A stretch of 64,000 bases of DNA from Mangifera indica (GCF_011075055.1 NC_058149.1:14514449-14578448), one strand, 5' to 3'. Counted from the first letter of the stretch, positions 11,131 through 23,376 are shown. Notes: a model not told the origin generated them from the sequence alone. Numbers and translations are program-made.

Positions 11131-12662
11131 TGATTGAGAAAACACTACCAGGAATATTTTTTTTTATACTTCTGTCCTTGTTATAAATATTATAAGTAGA
11201 TAGATATATATTTTTTCATTTGAAAAATATTTTAAGTAGATTATTGCTCATTGCTCAAAACCTTTTTTATCCGTGATAATTGAACCTCGAACATCGGGAT
11301 AGATATCTGAAAATTGATTTTCTGATTATGAAAAAACACTTTGTTGTCTAGAATATTGCTTATACAAATCTAATAATGGAGAATGTTAAAACTCAGTCAT
11401 ATGCATTTAGAAAAGGAAAGTAGCTTGGTTCATTTTCATCATGTAACAACCAAGTCATGAGAAGTTCTAAACAGCCAAAACCAAAAGGTTCTCAGAATTG
11501 GATGCTATATAAGAGTGTGTGTGTGTGTGTATATATATAAAAGCATCATTGGGTACACATATAATTGCATAACACATGTAGACTCTTCGATATCTGATTT
11601 AATTTCTTCATATCATGAAAAAATCTTTGTTTGTAAATTCACAGATAAGGAGATTGCTCACAGATAGCTAATTAGACTCCAAGTATTGACTAGCGAACAA
11701 ACATCATTCTAACCCGCCAACTGCATGGTAAGTATTGAGAAGTATATTTTTTTCTTTTAGAAGCTGCAAAAACATGACATAGGAGGGTCAAATATGTTAC
11801 GATCACAACAATCATCTAGCAAAATATATATGTTTCTTATTATCAATGAATCATTCTTTTCAATTTCAACAATTATATAATGATATGTATCAAGTGAATA
11901 ATTAATGCACTATTTTAAACTTAAATAACTCTCACTTTCACAACTATAAATTCAAAACAATCAAAAAGGGAGGACATGTCTAATATACGTTTAAAGAGCC
12001 AAGCTTTGGGCATCACATCCATTTATACTGCCCAGCTCAACATAGAATATTTATATTACTTTCTGCTTTCTATATAATTTTACATTATTGAGATAATAAC
12101 AACACTGTAAAAGTAGGTTATCAGTCTTTCAGTTCGAACCATATAAAAAATTACTTATCTACTATTTAATTTATTGTGTTTTTTCATGTTCTTGCACTTA
12201 AATCTTCTAGATTTAGTATACTTGTCATTAGTGCAAACTTCTACACCAATTCATAAACCGAATTAATCATAAATCCTTGACAATACTCATAGATGAAATC
12301 CGTATAAAGTGGGAGGGAGTTTTCATCTCAATTATTAGCATATTCTTGATCTTATTGCTCTTTGAAATCAAATCTCCCACCGTAGATTGGGTCTAATGAA
12401 CACTGAACATTACATTTGGCAGAAACACCAAAGTGGAATGATTGGTCACTCGGAATATTTGTCCTATTGAAAGGTATTTAATATTGGTTAATCTGACTGA
12501 TTTAACATTATTTTATAAATCAAATTAAACCAATTTTAAATTGAATTGAAGATATTGGTTTTTCAAACCAACCGAAATTAAAATGGTCACCATACTTTAT
12601 TAATTTTTTGAAAAATCAGTTTGGTACTTCATTATTATTTTTTTGTTCATTTTTTTTTATCT
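11131..12662. other. AT-rich spacer, no gene seen
   Basis: It contains a short GT/AT microsatellite near 11515-11540 and no recognisable coding sequence. Confidence 0.5.
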
Positions 12663-12797
12663 GTGCCTGATGAGCTTCAAAGATCTGCAGATGGTTATTA
12701 TGTGGTTGTTCGAGAGATTAATATAACTCCTCTTGGAGAAGGAAAATCTACCCCAGTTGGATTGTGTCAAGCTTTGGCTGCTTTTCTTGATAAAAAG
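12663..12797 (+). pseudogene. exon fragment of formate-tetrahydrofolate ligase (10-formyl-THF synthetase)
   Basis: Forty-five codons read VPDELQRSADGYYVVV, then ITPLGEGKSTPVGLCQAL and AAFLDKK. This matches the ATP-binding segment of plant formate-THF ligase, a one-carbon metabolism enzyme of more than 600 residues with the motif TPLGEGKST. Nothing else of the enzyme follows, and the second Gly-Gly and a Thr after the P-loop are missing. It is a gene fragment, perhaps carried by a transposon or inserted during repair, and cannot be functional. Confidence 0.8.
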
Positions 12798-13189
12798 ATA
12801 AAAGTTTTAAGTGTTTAATTGTAAGGCATCCTGGTGGATTAAGATATGGAAATCTGGTTACAGCAATTTCTTTCTTAATGGAGTCAGCCAGAGGAAAGCT
12901 AATTCTGAAATACTATTGGCTTCAATTATAATCTTTGATCGTGTAGAGTGTTTTTCTAAAGTATAATATCATCAGAGAGATGAATACCGTTGTTATTAAG
13001 ATAAACATTATTATTTGATGGACAAACTAATCAATCTCAAACTATTTTCTAATTCAAAATCGGTTCTTTCTAGTTGAACTATGGATATTTGACCTGAATT
13101 AACTCTCATAGGCCCACCCCTAGATAACAGTGCTTTACTCAAGCAATTTTAATTTTGAATTTTTCCTGTCTTTTCAACTGTTCTAGCTT

Positions 13190-13330
13190 CTGATTGAGTG
13201 TCTCTAAATTAAAGAAATCGTCTGCAGTGGCCGACAATTTCATCATGTTCTACCAAAATCGATTCCAGCCAAAATAAAGTTCACACCTAGTGCTTACAGT
13301 GGGGCTTGCTTTACCATGTGTAGCGCGTTA
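13190..13330 (+). repeat. protease-cluster upstream repeat (PR1), copy 1
   Basis: This repeat recurs upstream of plus-strand proteases. Hallmarks are aaagaaatcgtctgcagtgg, gccgacaatttcatcatg and gattccagccaaaataaa, followed by short tandem units of tgcttacac, cttgcttta and ccatgt. Other copies are near 20027, 37215, 44507, 54097 and 58470. Its function is unknown. It travels with the gene unit and marks an upstream region. Confidence 0.75.
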
Positions 13331-13380
13331 AGGTTGAAGCAAACTTGCTCAAAAATCCGGAGTCTCATATTTCTTATGAC

Positions 13381-13581
13381 TGCAGCAAGGTAACGGGTTC
13401 CTTCGAAGTTTGGTATAAATTTTCAGTTTTTGAAAAGGATTTAAGCCAAGTATGTTTAGCTTTTCAAGCAGGCTCTGATAAACCTTCTTTGATCTTGGGA
13501 AATTATCAGCTAGGGGGTATAGAGGTGCACCATGATTTTGTTGGTCACAGGGTTGGGTTTGGTCCTGGTGGTTGCAGCTAA
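13381..13581 (+). pseudogene. 3'-terminal stub of a tandem-cluster aspartyl protease
   Basis: The stub encodes DLSQVCLAFQAGSDKPSLIL, then GNYQLGGIEVHHDFVGHRV and FGPGGCS with a TAA stop, the last 45 or so residues of the family, joined directly to the PR1 repeat with both catalytic sites and the first two exons absent. The deletion must have removed about 2 kb. Only about 30 bp of its 3' UTR precede the Copia insertion; the 3' UTR resumes at 18905. Confidence 0.9.
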
Positions 13582-13611
13582 ACTTGCACTTGAAAATTAA
13601 CAAGAAGAAAT

Positions 13612-13616
13612 TCTTA
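13612..13616 (+). repeat. Copia 1 target-site duplication, left
   Basis: TCTTA, repeated at 18905-18909. It lies in the 3' UTR of the protease stub. Confidence 0.7.
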
Positions 13617-13939
13617 TATTGGAAACGATGTCCCAAATCAAGGCTAAGATCAAGTGTTATTGGAAATGATATCTCAAATCAAGGCTAAGATCAAGTGTTG
13701 CCATTTATTTTTCATACTAATTTTGTAAACGTCTTTGTTGGTTGATTTATTTTCTTAACATAGCATAGATTATACGGTATAAATATGTAATTGTGCAAAG
13801 TGTATATTAATATAAAAGTACAAAAATACAAAAAGTCCTCTTTACAAACTTATTTTGAGCTCTTTGATCAATCTCTTGATTGTGTCTTTTTTCAACCAAT
13901 CTCTAGGTTGATTATTCTTTGCTCACTCAATTTTTGGCA
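13617..13939 (+). mobile_element. 5' LTR of Copia element 1
   Basis: The LTR starts TATTGGAAACGAT (probably an altered TGTTGG) and ends TTTTTGGCA. It carries an internal direct repeat of about 40 bp (ggctaagatcaagtg twice). It matches 18586-18904 with roughly 20-25 differences counted by eye, so this is an old insertion. Confidence 0.85.
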
Positions 13940-13951
13940 TGGTATCAGAGC
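13940..13951 (+). other. primer-binding site of Copia element 1
   Basis: TGGTATCAGAGC directly follows the 5' LTR and is complementary to the 3' end of plant initiator methionine tRNA, the usual Copia primer. Confidence 0.85.
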
Positions 13952-14137
13952 ACCTATAAACTGCCTCTTTGATTTGCTCAACTTGCTTCTTGGGGTGCTC
14001 TTCTGACAATCTCCCCACCTTCCAGTTTACTGCAAGAAAGACATAAATTTTGTTTTTTTTTTTTTTTTTAGACTCATCTTAGAACAAAACTTCTCTTTCA
14101 CACTTAAGAACTTCCCAACACACTCAGATCAAACCAA

Positions 14138-15235
14138 ATGGCCATCACAAAACCCAATGATCAATCAAGCCAAAGTTCTGACCCAAACGCTGAACTACAA
14201 ACACAATCTTTTCACCTTATTCCCACAAACAGAAACAAGCTTGAACTAGGAGACGTGCTCTATGCACCCCCTTCTAATGGTCCAGAACTTGTTCTGATCA
14301 AATAAACCTTGATTGGAGCCGAAAATTATGCCCAATGGGCTAGAGACTTTAGAAGAGAAATCATAGCAAAAGATAAGATTGGGTTCATAGACGGCATTAT
14401 ACCCATGCCGACTGAACCCGATCTCGCTCATTTTCGGGTTCGATGCAATAGTCTGGTAAGAGCATGGATAAGTAATTGCTTATCAAAAGAAGTTGTCTCT
14501 GGGTTACCGCTGATAGAAGATGCTCATGAACTTTGGGAGTTCATTAAGGATATGTATGGAACGTTGGATCTTGCAAAAATCTATATGATTAGACAGAACC
14601 TTGCCAAAATATAGCAGAATAATCAAAGCGTCACCACATACTACAACAAGCTTTCAGCAACATGGAATGAGTTAGATGTCGTCAAAGAGACGATTGCCGC
14701 ACCGCCTAACATTCTTTGTCAAATCCAACTCACAAAAGAACAAGAAAGGCTTACACGATTCTTGATGGGATTAAATGACGGATTTGTGGCCTCTAGAACA
14801 CAGATTCTCTCCTCTGCGGCGCCATCATCACTTCGGTGAGCTTATTAGCTAGCCGTCTAGGATGAAAGCCAACGAAGTATTGGACATGATGACATGAAGG
14901 GGGCTTACACACTCAATTCCCTGTCAACACAAAGAAGCAAAAATGGTGAAAAAGGTGTGAATAATTTAAGGTTAAATGTTGACTCGCTTTTATATGGGAA
15001 AATGGACAGTCAAGATGGCACAAAGTCATCCGATGGCTATTATTCACCCATGACACAAAATCAGAAGGACCCTCAAGCTTTCTGTAACTGTACAAGCCCC
15101 TATTTTTCTCCGATGCTATCAACCTCCTACTTCTTTCAATAATCACAACTTTCCCCCCAACCAAAAGGGCAAACTTTATTGTGACTATTACAAGCGACAT
15201 AACCACACTAAGGACACATGTTGAAAATTATATGG
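14138..15235 (+). pseudogene. Copia element 1 gag remnant
   Basis: From the ATG at 14138 (MAITKPNDQ) the frame is open for 54 codons to a TAA at 14302, then continues with TLIGAENYAQWARDF, a UBN2-type gag start. Later parts (ELWEFIKDMYGT; NKLSATWNELD; FLMGLNDGF) need frame changes. A degraded zinc knuckle, CDYYKRHNHTKDTC, lies near 15180-15222. Not able to make a protein. Confidence 0.8.
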
Positions 15236-18200
15236 TCGTCCCGAATCTAACAGAACCAAAGCAGAAGAACCTATGACAAACCAGGTGGCTCTAATTTCAA
15301 GCAGTTCGGATTCCACAACTAGATTAACTCTTAACCAATACAATCAACTAATTCAACTCTTCAACCAATTTCAAAAAAGCAGTGATGCTTTTGTTTCATA
15401 TACAGGTACAATTTGATGCCTCAATACCTTTTTTGCTAATATATGAATTATAGATTTAGGGGCTAGTGACCACATAGTTTGTACTTCAGACCTTTGTACC
15501 AATAGAAAAAACTTGTCACATTCTGCACTTGTTAAATTGCCTAATGGGACCACTACTCAAGCTAAACAAATAAGTGATGTCAAATTAGACCAACTCACCT
15601 TTAAAAATGCCTTTTATATCTCTATAGTCCAATTCAATCTTATCTCTGTATCCAAACTATGTGCAGATAATAATTGTGTCTTGACATTTCCCCTTACTTT
15701 ATCTCTTGTAGGACCTTCTGATTGGCACTCTGATGGGCTTGGGTAAAATACAACATAAACTATATTAATGGACAATAATCCCCAAGACTTTACATTTTAC
15801 AAATAACAATTGTATTATGTTCCCGTCTTCTTGCAATACAATTCAAAGTAATAAAAGATCTTTTATTTTACATCAACGATTGGGTCATAGTTATACCATT
15901 CCTTGCCCAACATGTCCCACATGTCTTCTTGCAAAACAGTCATGCATTGTGTTTCCTAAAAGCTCATCATTACAACCAAACATTTTCAATTAGTACACTT
16001 GGATATATGGAGACCACATAATATTCCTTATTGTGATGGTTCAAAATATTTTCTTATAATAGTGGACAATTTTTCCCATGCCACATGGTTTTACCAAATG
16101 AACTCAAAAGCCCAAACAATTTTTTTTTTTTTTTTTAATTTGTGTCATGGTCCATACTCAATTCCACACTAAAATCCAATGTATTCAAATAGGCAATGCC
16201 TGAGAGTTTTTCAATCATGACATCACATCTTTCCTTGATTCACAAGGCATCCTCCATGAAAGTTCTTGTACCTACATGTCACAACAAAGCGACGTTGTAA
16301 AAAGAAAACATAGACACCTTTTAGAAGTAACTCATGCCCTCAAACTCCAAGCTCAAATTCCATCTCACTTCTGGGGCGATTATGTGGTCACAAAAACCTA
16401 CCTAATAAACAGGATGCCAACTGAAGTTTTAGGTGGGAAGACACCTTATAAGCTTTTATTTGGCAAGAAATTAAACATCAATAATTTAAGGGTATTTGGG
16501 TGTCTCTATTACTCAACCAAACTTCAATACCTTGACAAGTTTAACACTAGAGATACTCGTTGTGTCTTTATGGGATACCACATGTTGCAGAAAGGATATC
16601 AGTTGTATGATTTAGAGAGTAACAAATTTTTTGTCAACAGAGATGTTGTTTTCCATGAGGACAAATTTCCTCTTGCCAATATGGACAGAGACCCAGCTCT
16701 TGCATCCTCACCATCACCTTTGACAACCATAGACATTGTTGTTATTCATCCAGAATACAATATTGTTCTTGTTGATCATACCAAATTGATATCTAAATCA
16801 TCTTTAGCTGATGCTTTATCGACTTCTGACTTATCGACTTTCAATTTCCTTATAATATTTATCTAGAACCATCAGACCTCCCATTTGGTGTATTGACTAT
16901 ATATGTCTTATAGCATCCACAGAACCATATCCCATTTCTAATTACATCAGTTATGACAGATTGGCCTTGGCACACAGAGCTTGCATCAACCATATCTCTA
17001 AACACCGAAAACCCACTTCATATTCTAAAGTTGTTCAATCTCATCACTAGAGACAAGCCATGGTTGATGAACTTCAAGCCTTGTTCCTTAACAAAACATG
17101 GGATTTGGTGCCATGACCGCCTCACAGAAAACCCATCAGATATAAATGGATATTTAAAATAAAATATTATGGAAATGGCTTTATTGAACGCTACAAAGCC
17201 CGCTTGGTTGCCAAAGGTTTCACTCAATAAGAGGGTCTTGATTAGCTGGAAACATTATTTCTTATTGCTAAACATATGATTGTTCACACATTTATTACAG
17301 TTGCTACTTCTCATGATTGGTCGTTTTGCCAAATGGATGTTCACAATGCATTTCTCCATGGGAACCTAGATGAAGAAATATACATGAAAGTTCCACCAGA
17401 CATTCACAAACAAGGAAAGAACCTAATATGTTGTTTGTGAAAGTCACTGTACAGCCCAAAACAGGCCTCTCGATAGTGAGAACACAAAACTCATAAAAGC
17501 ATTGGTCAATATGGGTTTTCATAAATCAAAACACGATTACGCTCTTTTTACAAGAAAACAAGAAAGTTCCTCCACATGTCTCCTTGTTTATATGGACAAT
17601 ATTCTCATTATTGGGAATGACAATGCAACCATAGAAAAGGTGAAACATCATCTGCATAAAACATTCATAATCAAATATCTGGGAGCACTAAAATATTTTT
17701 TGTGAATTGAAATTGCCAAATCTAAAGAGGGAATCACGCTCAGTCAAAGGAAGTACACCTTGAAACTCATATCAGATATTGGGATGTCAGTGTGTAAGCT
17801 AAGCAGTATTCCAATGGAACAAAATGTCAAGCTCACTAGCCAAGAGTATGATCTCAATAGACAATTGCTAGAGGACGATTAGTTGTCAAAAGGCTACTCT
17901 GAGTATCAACGTCTAGTAGGATAACATATCTATCTCATGATTACCTGACCAGACAGTAGTTATGTTGTCCAAATTCTTAGTCAATTCATGCATGCTCCCA
18001 AGTAGTCTTATATGGACACTGCTCTCAAGTTTATCAAATATTTGAAGGGATGTCTGGGTCTAGAGTTGTTATTTCCACGGAATAAGGACTTGAAAATGAC
18101 AGCTTATTATGATTCAGACTGGCGAATGTGTCCCATGACAAGAAAATTGCTCACAAGATTCTACATAAAACTTGGAAAATCACTCATATCATGGAAAACA

Positions 18201-18578
18201 AAAGAACAATCTACTATTTCTCTATCTTTAATAAAAGTCTAATACAAAGCTATGACAAAAACCACATGTGAGATAGTTTGGGTACGTGGTCTATTAAAGG
18301 ATCTTGGAATTGAAAACTTAGAACTGGTCAGTCTCTTTTGTGATAACAAAGCAGCCAATGACATCTCAACCAATCCAATCTTTCATGAAAGAACCAAACA
18401 CATAAAGATCGATTGTCACTTTGTTAGAGATAAAATACAAGAAGGAATGATAAAACCTTGTCATATCCAGACATTAGAACAACTAGCAAACATCTTTACT
18501 AAACCATTGAGCTCAAAACAATATTTTTATCTTCTACACAAGTTTGAGATTTATGACATTTACAAACTACAAGCTTGA
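15236..18578 (+). pseudogene. Copia element 1 pol remnant (protease, integrase, RT, RNase H)
   Basis: Domains appear in Copia order but in broken frames. The protease has IIDLGASDHIV near 15450, with DLG instead of the catalytic DSG. The integrase zinc finger begins with HQRLGHS near 15880, and the integrase core to C terminus has INRMPTEVLGGKTP at about 16400. Reverse transcriptase has FCQMDVHNAFLHGNLDEEIY near 17330 and YMDN at 17589 instead of YVDD. RNase H has CDNKAANDIS near 18340 and ends at LANIFTKPL. Stops and shifts throughout show a long-dead element. A poly-T tract interrupts it near 16120. Confidence 0.85.
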
Positions 18579-18585
18579 GTGGGAG
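18577..18585 (+). other. polypurine tract of Copia element 1
   Basis: GAGTGGGAG lies immediately before the 3' LTR, where plus-strand priming is expected. Confidence 0.65.
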
Positions 18586-18904
18586 TACTGGAAACGATAT
18601 CCCAAATCAAGGCTAAGATCAAGTGTCATTGGAAATGATATCTCAAATCAAGGCTAAGATCAAATGTTGCCATTCATTTTTCATACTAATTTTGTAAACG
18701 TCTTTATTGGTTAATTTATTTTCTTAACATAGCATAGATTATACAATATAAATATATAGTTGTGCAAAGTGTATATTAATATAAAAGTAGAAATTACAAA
18801 AGTCCTCTTTACAAACTTCTTTTAAGATCTTTGATAAATCTCTAGATTGTGTTTTTTTAACCAATCTCTTGGTTGATTATTCTCTGCACACTCAATTTTT
18901 GGCA
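18586..18904 (+). mobile_element. 3' LTR of Copia element 1
   Basis: It starts TACTGGAAACGAT, ends TTTTTGGCA and is followed by the target duplication TCTTA (18905-18909). The interrupted protease 3' UTR resumes with tgcttcaatttatg. Confidence 0.85.
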
Positions 18905-20026
18905 TCTTATGCTTCAATTTATGTTTTAAATAATGTATTCCTGATTGTATGCTTCTTCCTTTCAAGTACCGTTGAATAAAGTTTGCTATGGAAGATGGAA
19001 AAATTTAGTTAAAAGAAGACTGATCGATTCAATAGGATATTATTAATTAATAAGCAAGAAAATGAAAAATCCTAGAAAACCAGAAGAGATAGAGAGATAC
19101 ACGGTCGGGCTTATGAATAAAAAAAAAATAATGAACTAAATATTTAGTTTATAAACCGAGCGTTAACAAAATACCTCTCAACAGAATGACTATTTTAACC
19201 TTTAACAAAATATCCACTCAACAGAATGACTTTTTTATCCTTGCTCTAAAATTACATATAACTCACTGCATGACCCAATCACCTTTGTACCTTTCATATT
19301 CTAAATTTAAGACTATTAAGTCCATAGTCTCCTCCTTCGCATTGAAAACAGGGGTCGTATTTGTGAACCAAGTTCAAAGTTGACCCTATTTAGCCTCCCA
19401 AAACATGCAACGCTGATTCAGAAGTATAATAGATTAAAATCGTTAAACATACACTAAATGAGAATTCAAATACAAAAGTTAATCTTGGCCTTGGCCTGGG
19501 TGCATAATTTCAATTGGTTAATCTTTTCTAACGGATGTTTGACAAAAGCTGAATTGAATATGGGATCAGCTTCAACTCAGATCAAAATCATAATGTTTAT
19601 TTTTAGTTTAAACTCATTTTAATTAATATATAGTATCATTGGATGATCATTAGTAGAGTAAATAGTACTTTTGGAGAAGTGACTATTGTTATTGTCAGGA
19701 TCAACAGTGTAACCTAATAGACAAACAAATTGATTTTTAGTTAAACTTTAATTCAAAATTAACTTTTTCAAATCAAACTATAGATACAGTCGAACCCAGC
19801 TTTGCTAGGATCCACCCAAACCAGCCCTAGTTGACTACTTGTACTCATCCTATTAATTTTGAATTTTTCCTATCTTGGCAACTGGTCTATCTTTCGATTG
19901 AACTAATTAGAGAAACAAATAAGAACTGATTTTAAAATCAAACTAGACCGAATGGTTCAACTAGTTAAATCGGAAACTGACTGGTTCAATCACCGGTCCA
20001 ATTCTGAAAACATTGCAAATAAGTCT
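18905..20026 (+). other. protease-stub 3' UTR and spacer
   Basis: The first 120 bp are the displaced 3' UTR of the stub at 13381-13581, with an AATAAA near 18975. The rest is AT-rich and without a gene. Confidence 0.6.
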
Positions 20027-20245
20027 TTTATGCAGAGTGTCACTAAATTAAAGAAATCGTATGCAGTGGCCGACAATTTCATCACGTTCTCACGTATGCC
20101 CGGGACCAAAATCGATTCCAGTCAGCCTAGTGCATACACTGGGACTTGCGTTGCCACGTATAGTGCCTTGCTTTACAACTTCACGCTTAGTAATTACACG
20201 GGCATTGCTCTACCGTGTGTTTCTCTTGGTGCTTGAAGGCACTTG
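20027..20245 (+). repeat. protease-cluster upstream repeat (PR1), copy 2
   Basis: Copy of the PR1 repeat with four short tandem units of the tgcttacac/ttgctttac type. No protease follows directly, because a 4.75-kb MULE sits 175 bp downstream. Beyond the MULE the upstream sequence continues towards protease copy A. A spurious 94-codon frame crosses it. Confidence 0.75.
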
Positions 20246-20504
20246 AAAGAGCATATTCTTTGGTTTCAATCTCGAAGATACCTGAAGAACAAGTTAAAAG
20301 GTCAAAATACACAACATACTTGTATATCCTGAATCTGATATTTCTTCTTTGTTAACTCAATTCAAATACTTTTAGTTCGACTTTGAGTTATTTTTGTAAA
20401 TGAATCTATTTACTTTTAAGGGAAAATTTAAAAACTAGGCAAAATTAAAGGGGTCTAAGCGAAATTGCCCAAAAAATTCAGGTTTAAGCAAAAATGCCCA
20501 TGTT

Positions 20505-21600
20505 TTGTGAAATGACGAAACTGCCCCCATATATAAACACAACAAATTTTCACTGTGCAATTCAAAGAAAATTCGAATTTTTTCCACATCCCACGGCAAT
20601 CCCACGGCGAACGTCATTTCCGCCGATTTTCTTGCTTTCCGGCAACCGAAAATGGAAAATAATGTTATCACATCTCCCGTAATCTTGTTTGGATCAAGTT
20701 ATTGCTCATTTTATTGAGATTTGATTGAGATTTTTGGGTTTGAAATTTTAGGGTTTACGGTTTGAATAATGCTTAAAATGTTTCAATTTTTGGTTGTTTT
20801 TGTTGAATTGATTGAGGGGTATTATGTTATACAATGTGTAGATTTGATTTATGAAAAAATCGGAGGTCGAAACGACCAAAAATTGGCCGAAATTGGCTGC
20901 CGAAAGGATCGGCAGTCTGCCGTGGGAACGAAGTTTCCCACGGCAAGACGAATTCTCCCACGGCAGTTGAATGGACAATGGGTTTGGGGGGGGGGGGGTA
21001 AACTGGCTTTTTTAACACATTGGGGTGTCGGGGAAATTCTTAGCCCACGTCGGGTTTTTTTGAAATTTCGCAGGTTGTCGTGGGAAAAGCCAAATTACGA
21101 AACTGCCCCCTTTATAAACACACCAAAATTTCACGAAAATCCCACGGCAAGTTCTGTTTTTACTGTGCATTTCCACCAAAATTCCATAAGTTTTCCTCCT
21201 CCCACGTCAATCCCACGACAAAGGTCATTTCCGTCGATTTTGAAGCTTTCCGGCAACCGTAAATGGCAAAGAAGGTTAGTATATCTCCCGTAATCTTGTT
21301 TGGATCAATTTATTGCTGATATAATTAAGATTTGATTGAGAATTTAGGGTTTGAAAGTTTAGGGTTTACGCTTTGAATATTGGTTAAAATGTTTGGATTT
21401 TTGGTTGTTTTTGTTGAATTGATTGAGGGGTTTTATGTAATACAATGTGTAGAGTTGATTTATGTAAAAATCGGAGGTTGAAACGACCAAAAATGAAGCG
21501 AAATTGGTTGCCGAATGGATCGGCAGTCTGCCGTGGGAACGGAATTTCCCACGGCAGGACGAATTTTCCCACAGCAGCATCCTTTGCAAGTCTAGTTGGG
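20505..21600 (+). repeat. direct duplication of a block of about 580 bp in the left arm of the MULE
   Basis: Two copies run from about 20505 to 20970 and from about 21090 to 21590. Each contains acgaaactgccccc with a TATATAAACAC or TTTATAAACAC box, tttccggcaaccg, ctcccgtaatcttgtttgg, and a hairpin with arms TGCCGTGGGAA and TTCCCACGGCA. A run of 13 G (20986-20998) separates them. This looks like the element's former promoter and 5' leader, duplicated. Overlapping short frames here are not convincing genes. Confidence 0.75.
20920..20945. other. conserved perfect hairpin in the MULE left arm (first copy)
   Basis: Arms GCCGTGGGAA and TTCCCACGGC are separated by only a few bases. The second copy of the block has the same stem at about 21529-21555. 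Preservation in both copies suggests a structural or binding role, but this is inference. Confidence 0.55.
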
Positions 21601-21691
21601 GGGTAAAGTGGATTTTTTAAAATCTTGGGGAGCCGGAAGATTCATTTCAAAAAAGGGGGTTTTATGAATATTGTTCTGTTTCCAGGCACCC

Positions 21692-21801
21692 ACATTAATT
21701 GCATGCCAGTTTCCTGAAAAAGCAAATACTTTTTGACTTTTTTTTTTCTCTTTTTCAGCAGCTCAACATTAATTGCATGCCAGTTTCCTGAAAAAGCAAA
21801 A
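21692..21801 (+). repeat. direct repeat of about 35 bp in the MULE
   Basis: The segment acattaattgcatgccagtttcctgaaaaagcaaa occurs near 21692 and again near 21766, separated by a poly-pyrimidine tract. Confidence 0.8.
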
Positions 21802-21899
21802 TAATTATGTGTACAAAATCTTTATTTAAGTCCGATTAGGATCTAATAAATCATTAAAGAATTTTTACGAGGGGTTAAATTGCGAATTTTCTTATCCAC

Positions 21900-22980
21900 G
21901 ATTTTCGATCGTGTAGTTTTCGAATTTTATATCCGTTTTCGAATTTTGGTGCTTTTTGACACAATTTACGATGTAACGACGTTATTTCAACTTAATATTT
22001 CGATATTTTCATTTATAGGATATATCAAATCGATTTTTTCAATTTTTCAAATGATTTTTCGGTTAGCGACATTCATAAGTATTTCAACTGATAGAGTTCG
22101 AATTTTAGCTCTGTTTTTCCGAATTTCACCATTTCAGGATATATCGAATCGTATTTTCATGATCTCCGAACGATTTTTCAATTATCGTTATTTTAAGGTA
22201 TTTCAGCGTATAGAATTCGAATTTCAGTTACGTTTTTTGAATTTCACCATTTTAGGATATATCGATTCGTATTTTGACGATTTCCGAATGATTTTCCAAG
22301 TATGGTCACTTTAAGGTATTTCAACGTATAAAATTCGAATTTCAGTTCCGTTTTTTCGAATTTCACCATCTTAGGATATATGAATTCGTACTTTCATGAG
22401 TTTCGAACGATTTTTCGATTATCGTAACTTTAAGGTATTTCAACGTATAGAATTCGAATTTCAACTCCATTTTTTCGAATTTCACCGTTTCAAGATATAT
22501 CGAATCGTATTTTCATGATCTCCGAACGATTTTTCAATTATTGTCACTTTAAGGTATTTCAGCGTATAGAATTCGAATTTCAGTTACATTTTTTTGAATT
22601 TCACCATTTTAGGATATATCGATTCGTATTTTAACGATTTCCGAATGATTTTCTGAGTATGGTCACTTTAAGGTGTTTCAACGTACAGAATTCGATTTCC
22701 AGTTTCGTTTTTCAAATTTTACCAATTTAGGATATATCGATTCATATTTTCAAGATTTTCGAACCATTTTTCGATTATCGTGCCTTTTATGTATTTCAAC
22801 GTATAGAATTCACTTTTCATTTCCGTTTTTTCGAATTTCACTATTTTAGGATGTATAGATTCATATTTTCAAAATTTTCGAACAATTTTCTGATTATCGT
22901 CACTTCAAGGTATTTCAACCTACACAATTTGAATTTCAGTTTCGTTTTTTCTATTTTTCGTCATTTCATGATAACTTTTT
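21900..22980 (+). repeat. left subterminal array, about nine 119-bp tandem repeats
   Basis: The marker aggatatatcgattcg recurs at 22017, 22136, 22254, 22373, 22492, 22611, 22729 and 22848, a period of 118-119 bp. Each unit also has a cgtatagaattcgaatttc segment and a cgaatttcacc segment. The array is the reverse complement of the one at 23740-24780. A 144-codon frame here is repeat translation, not a gene. Confidence 0.9.
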
Positions 22981-23164
22981 AGATTGTTAACATTCTACGG
23001 CAGTTGAACGTATAGAACTTGAATTTTAGTTCTTATTTGTTAAGTTTTGTCATTTCCTTTTTAATTATTTAGTATTTCTCATCTTTTTATGTTTTTTTCA
23101 CTAATACATTTGTTTACATATTTATTTTTATGAATGTCTAACAAATTTTATGTGATTGTTACAG

Positions 23165-23376
23165 GATATTTCTCGCAAAAGAAGACGGGTTGACACAGAG
23201 CTGCGCATTCCCGACGAGTCCAGACACTTCCGGGCAGATGCGATATCTTGTGCACAGCGTACTGCATTATCCCGAATTTCTTCTACATTGACCCCTCGAC
23301 AGCTGCAACTATTTGAGAGGACATGTTTCGGGTCCTTCCTTCGTTTACCCGAAACCAAATTCTGCGGGATATTGAT
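23165..23376 (+). pseudogene. MULE-borne exon resembling DUF1985 (Ulp1-type transposon gene)
   Basis: Between an acceptor-like ttgttacag and a donor-like ATGGT-type junction (GATG/TATATA) lies an open exon of about 212 nt. It encodes ISRKRRRVDTELRIPDES, then LSRISSTLTPRQLQLFERTC and FGSFLRLPETKFCG. The 'LTP.Q..LF..TCFG.FL.LPE.KF.G' pattern resembles the start of DUF1985, a domain found with Ulp1 cysteine proteases in plant MULEs (KAONASHI type). The rest of that gene is absent. If right, the element is a deletion derivative of a Ulp1-carrying MULE. The family call is from memory of the pattern. Confidence 0.55.

Noticed and set aside
20030..20246. 94-codon frame in a PR1 repeat copy
   Set aside because: Other PR1 copies do not keep the frame, so it is unlikely to be coding.
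21880..22314. 144-codon plus-strand frame rich in Phe, Ile and Arg
   Set aside because: It is translation of the 119-bp tandem array; its residues repeat every 40 or so codons and no domain is seen.
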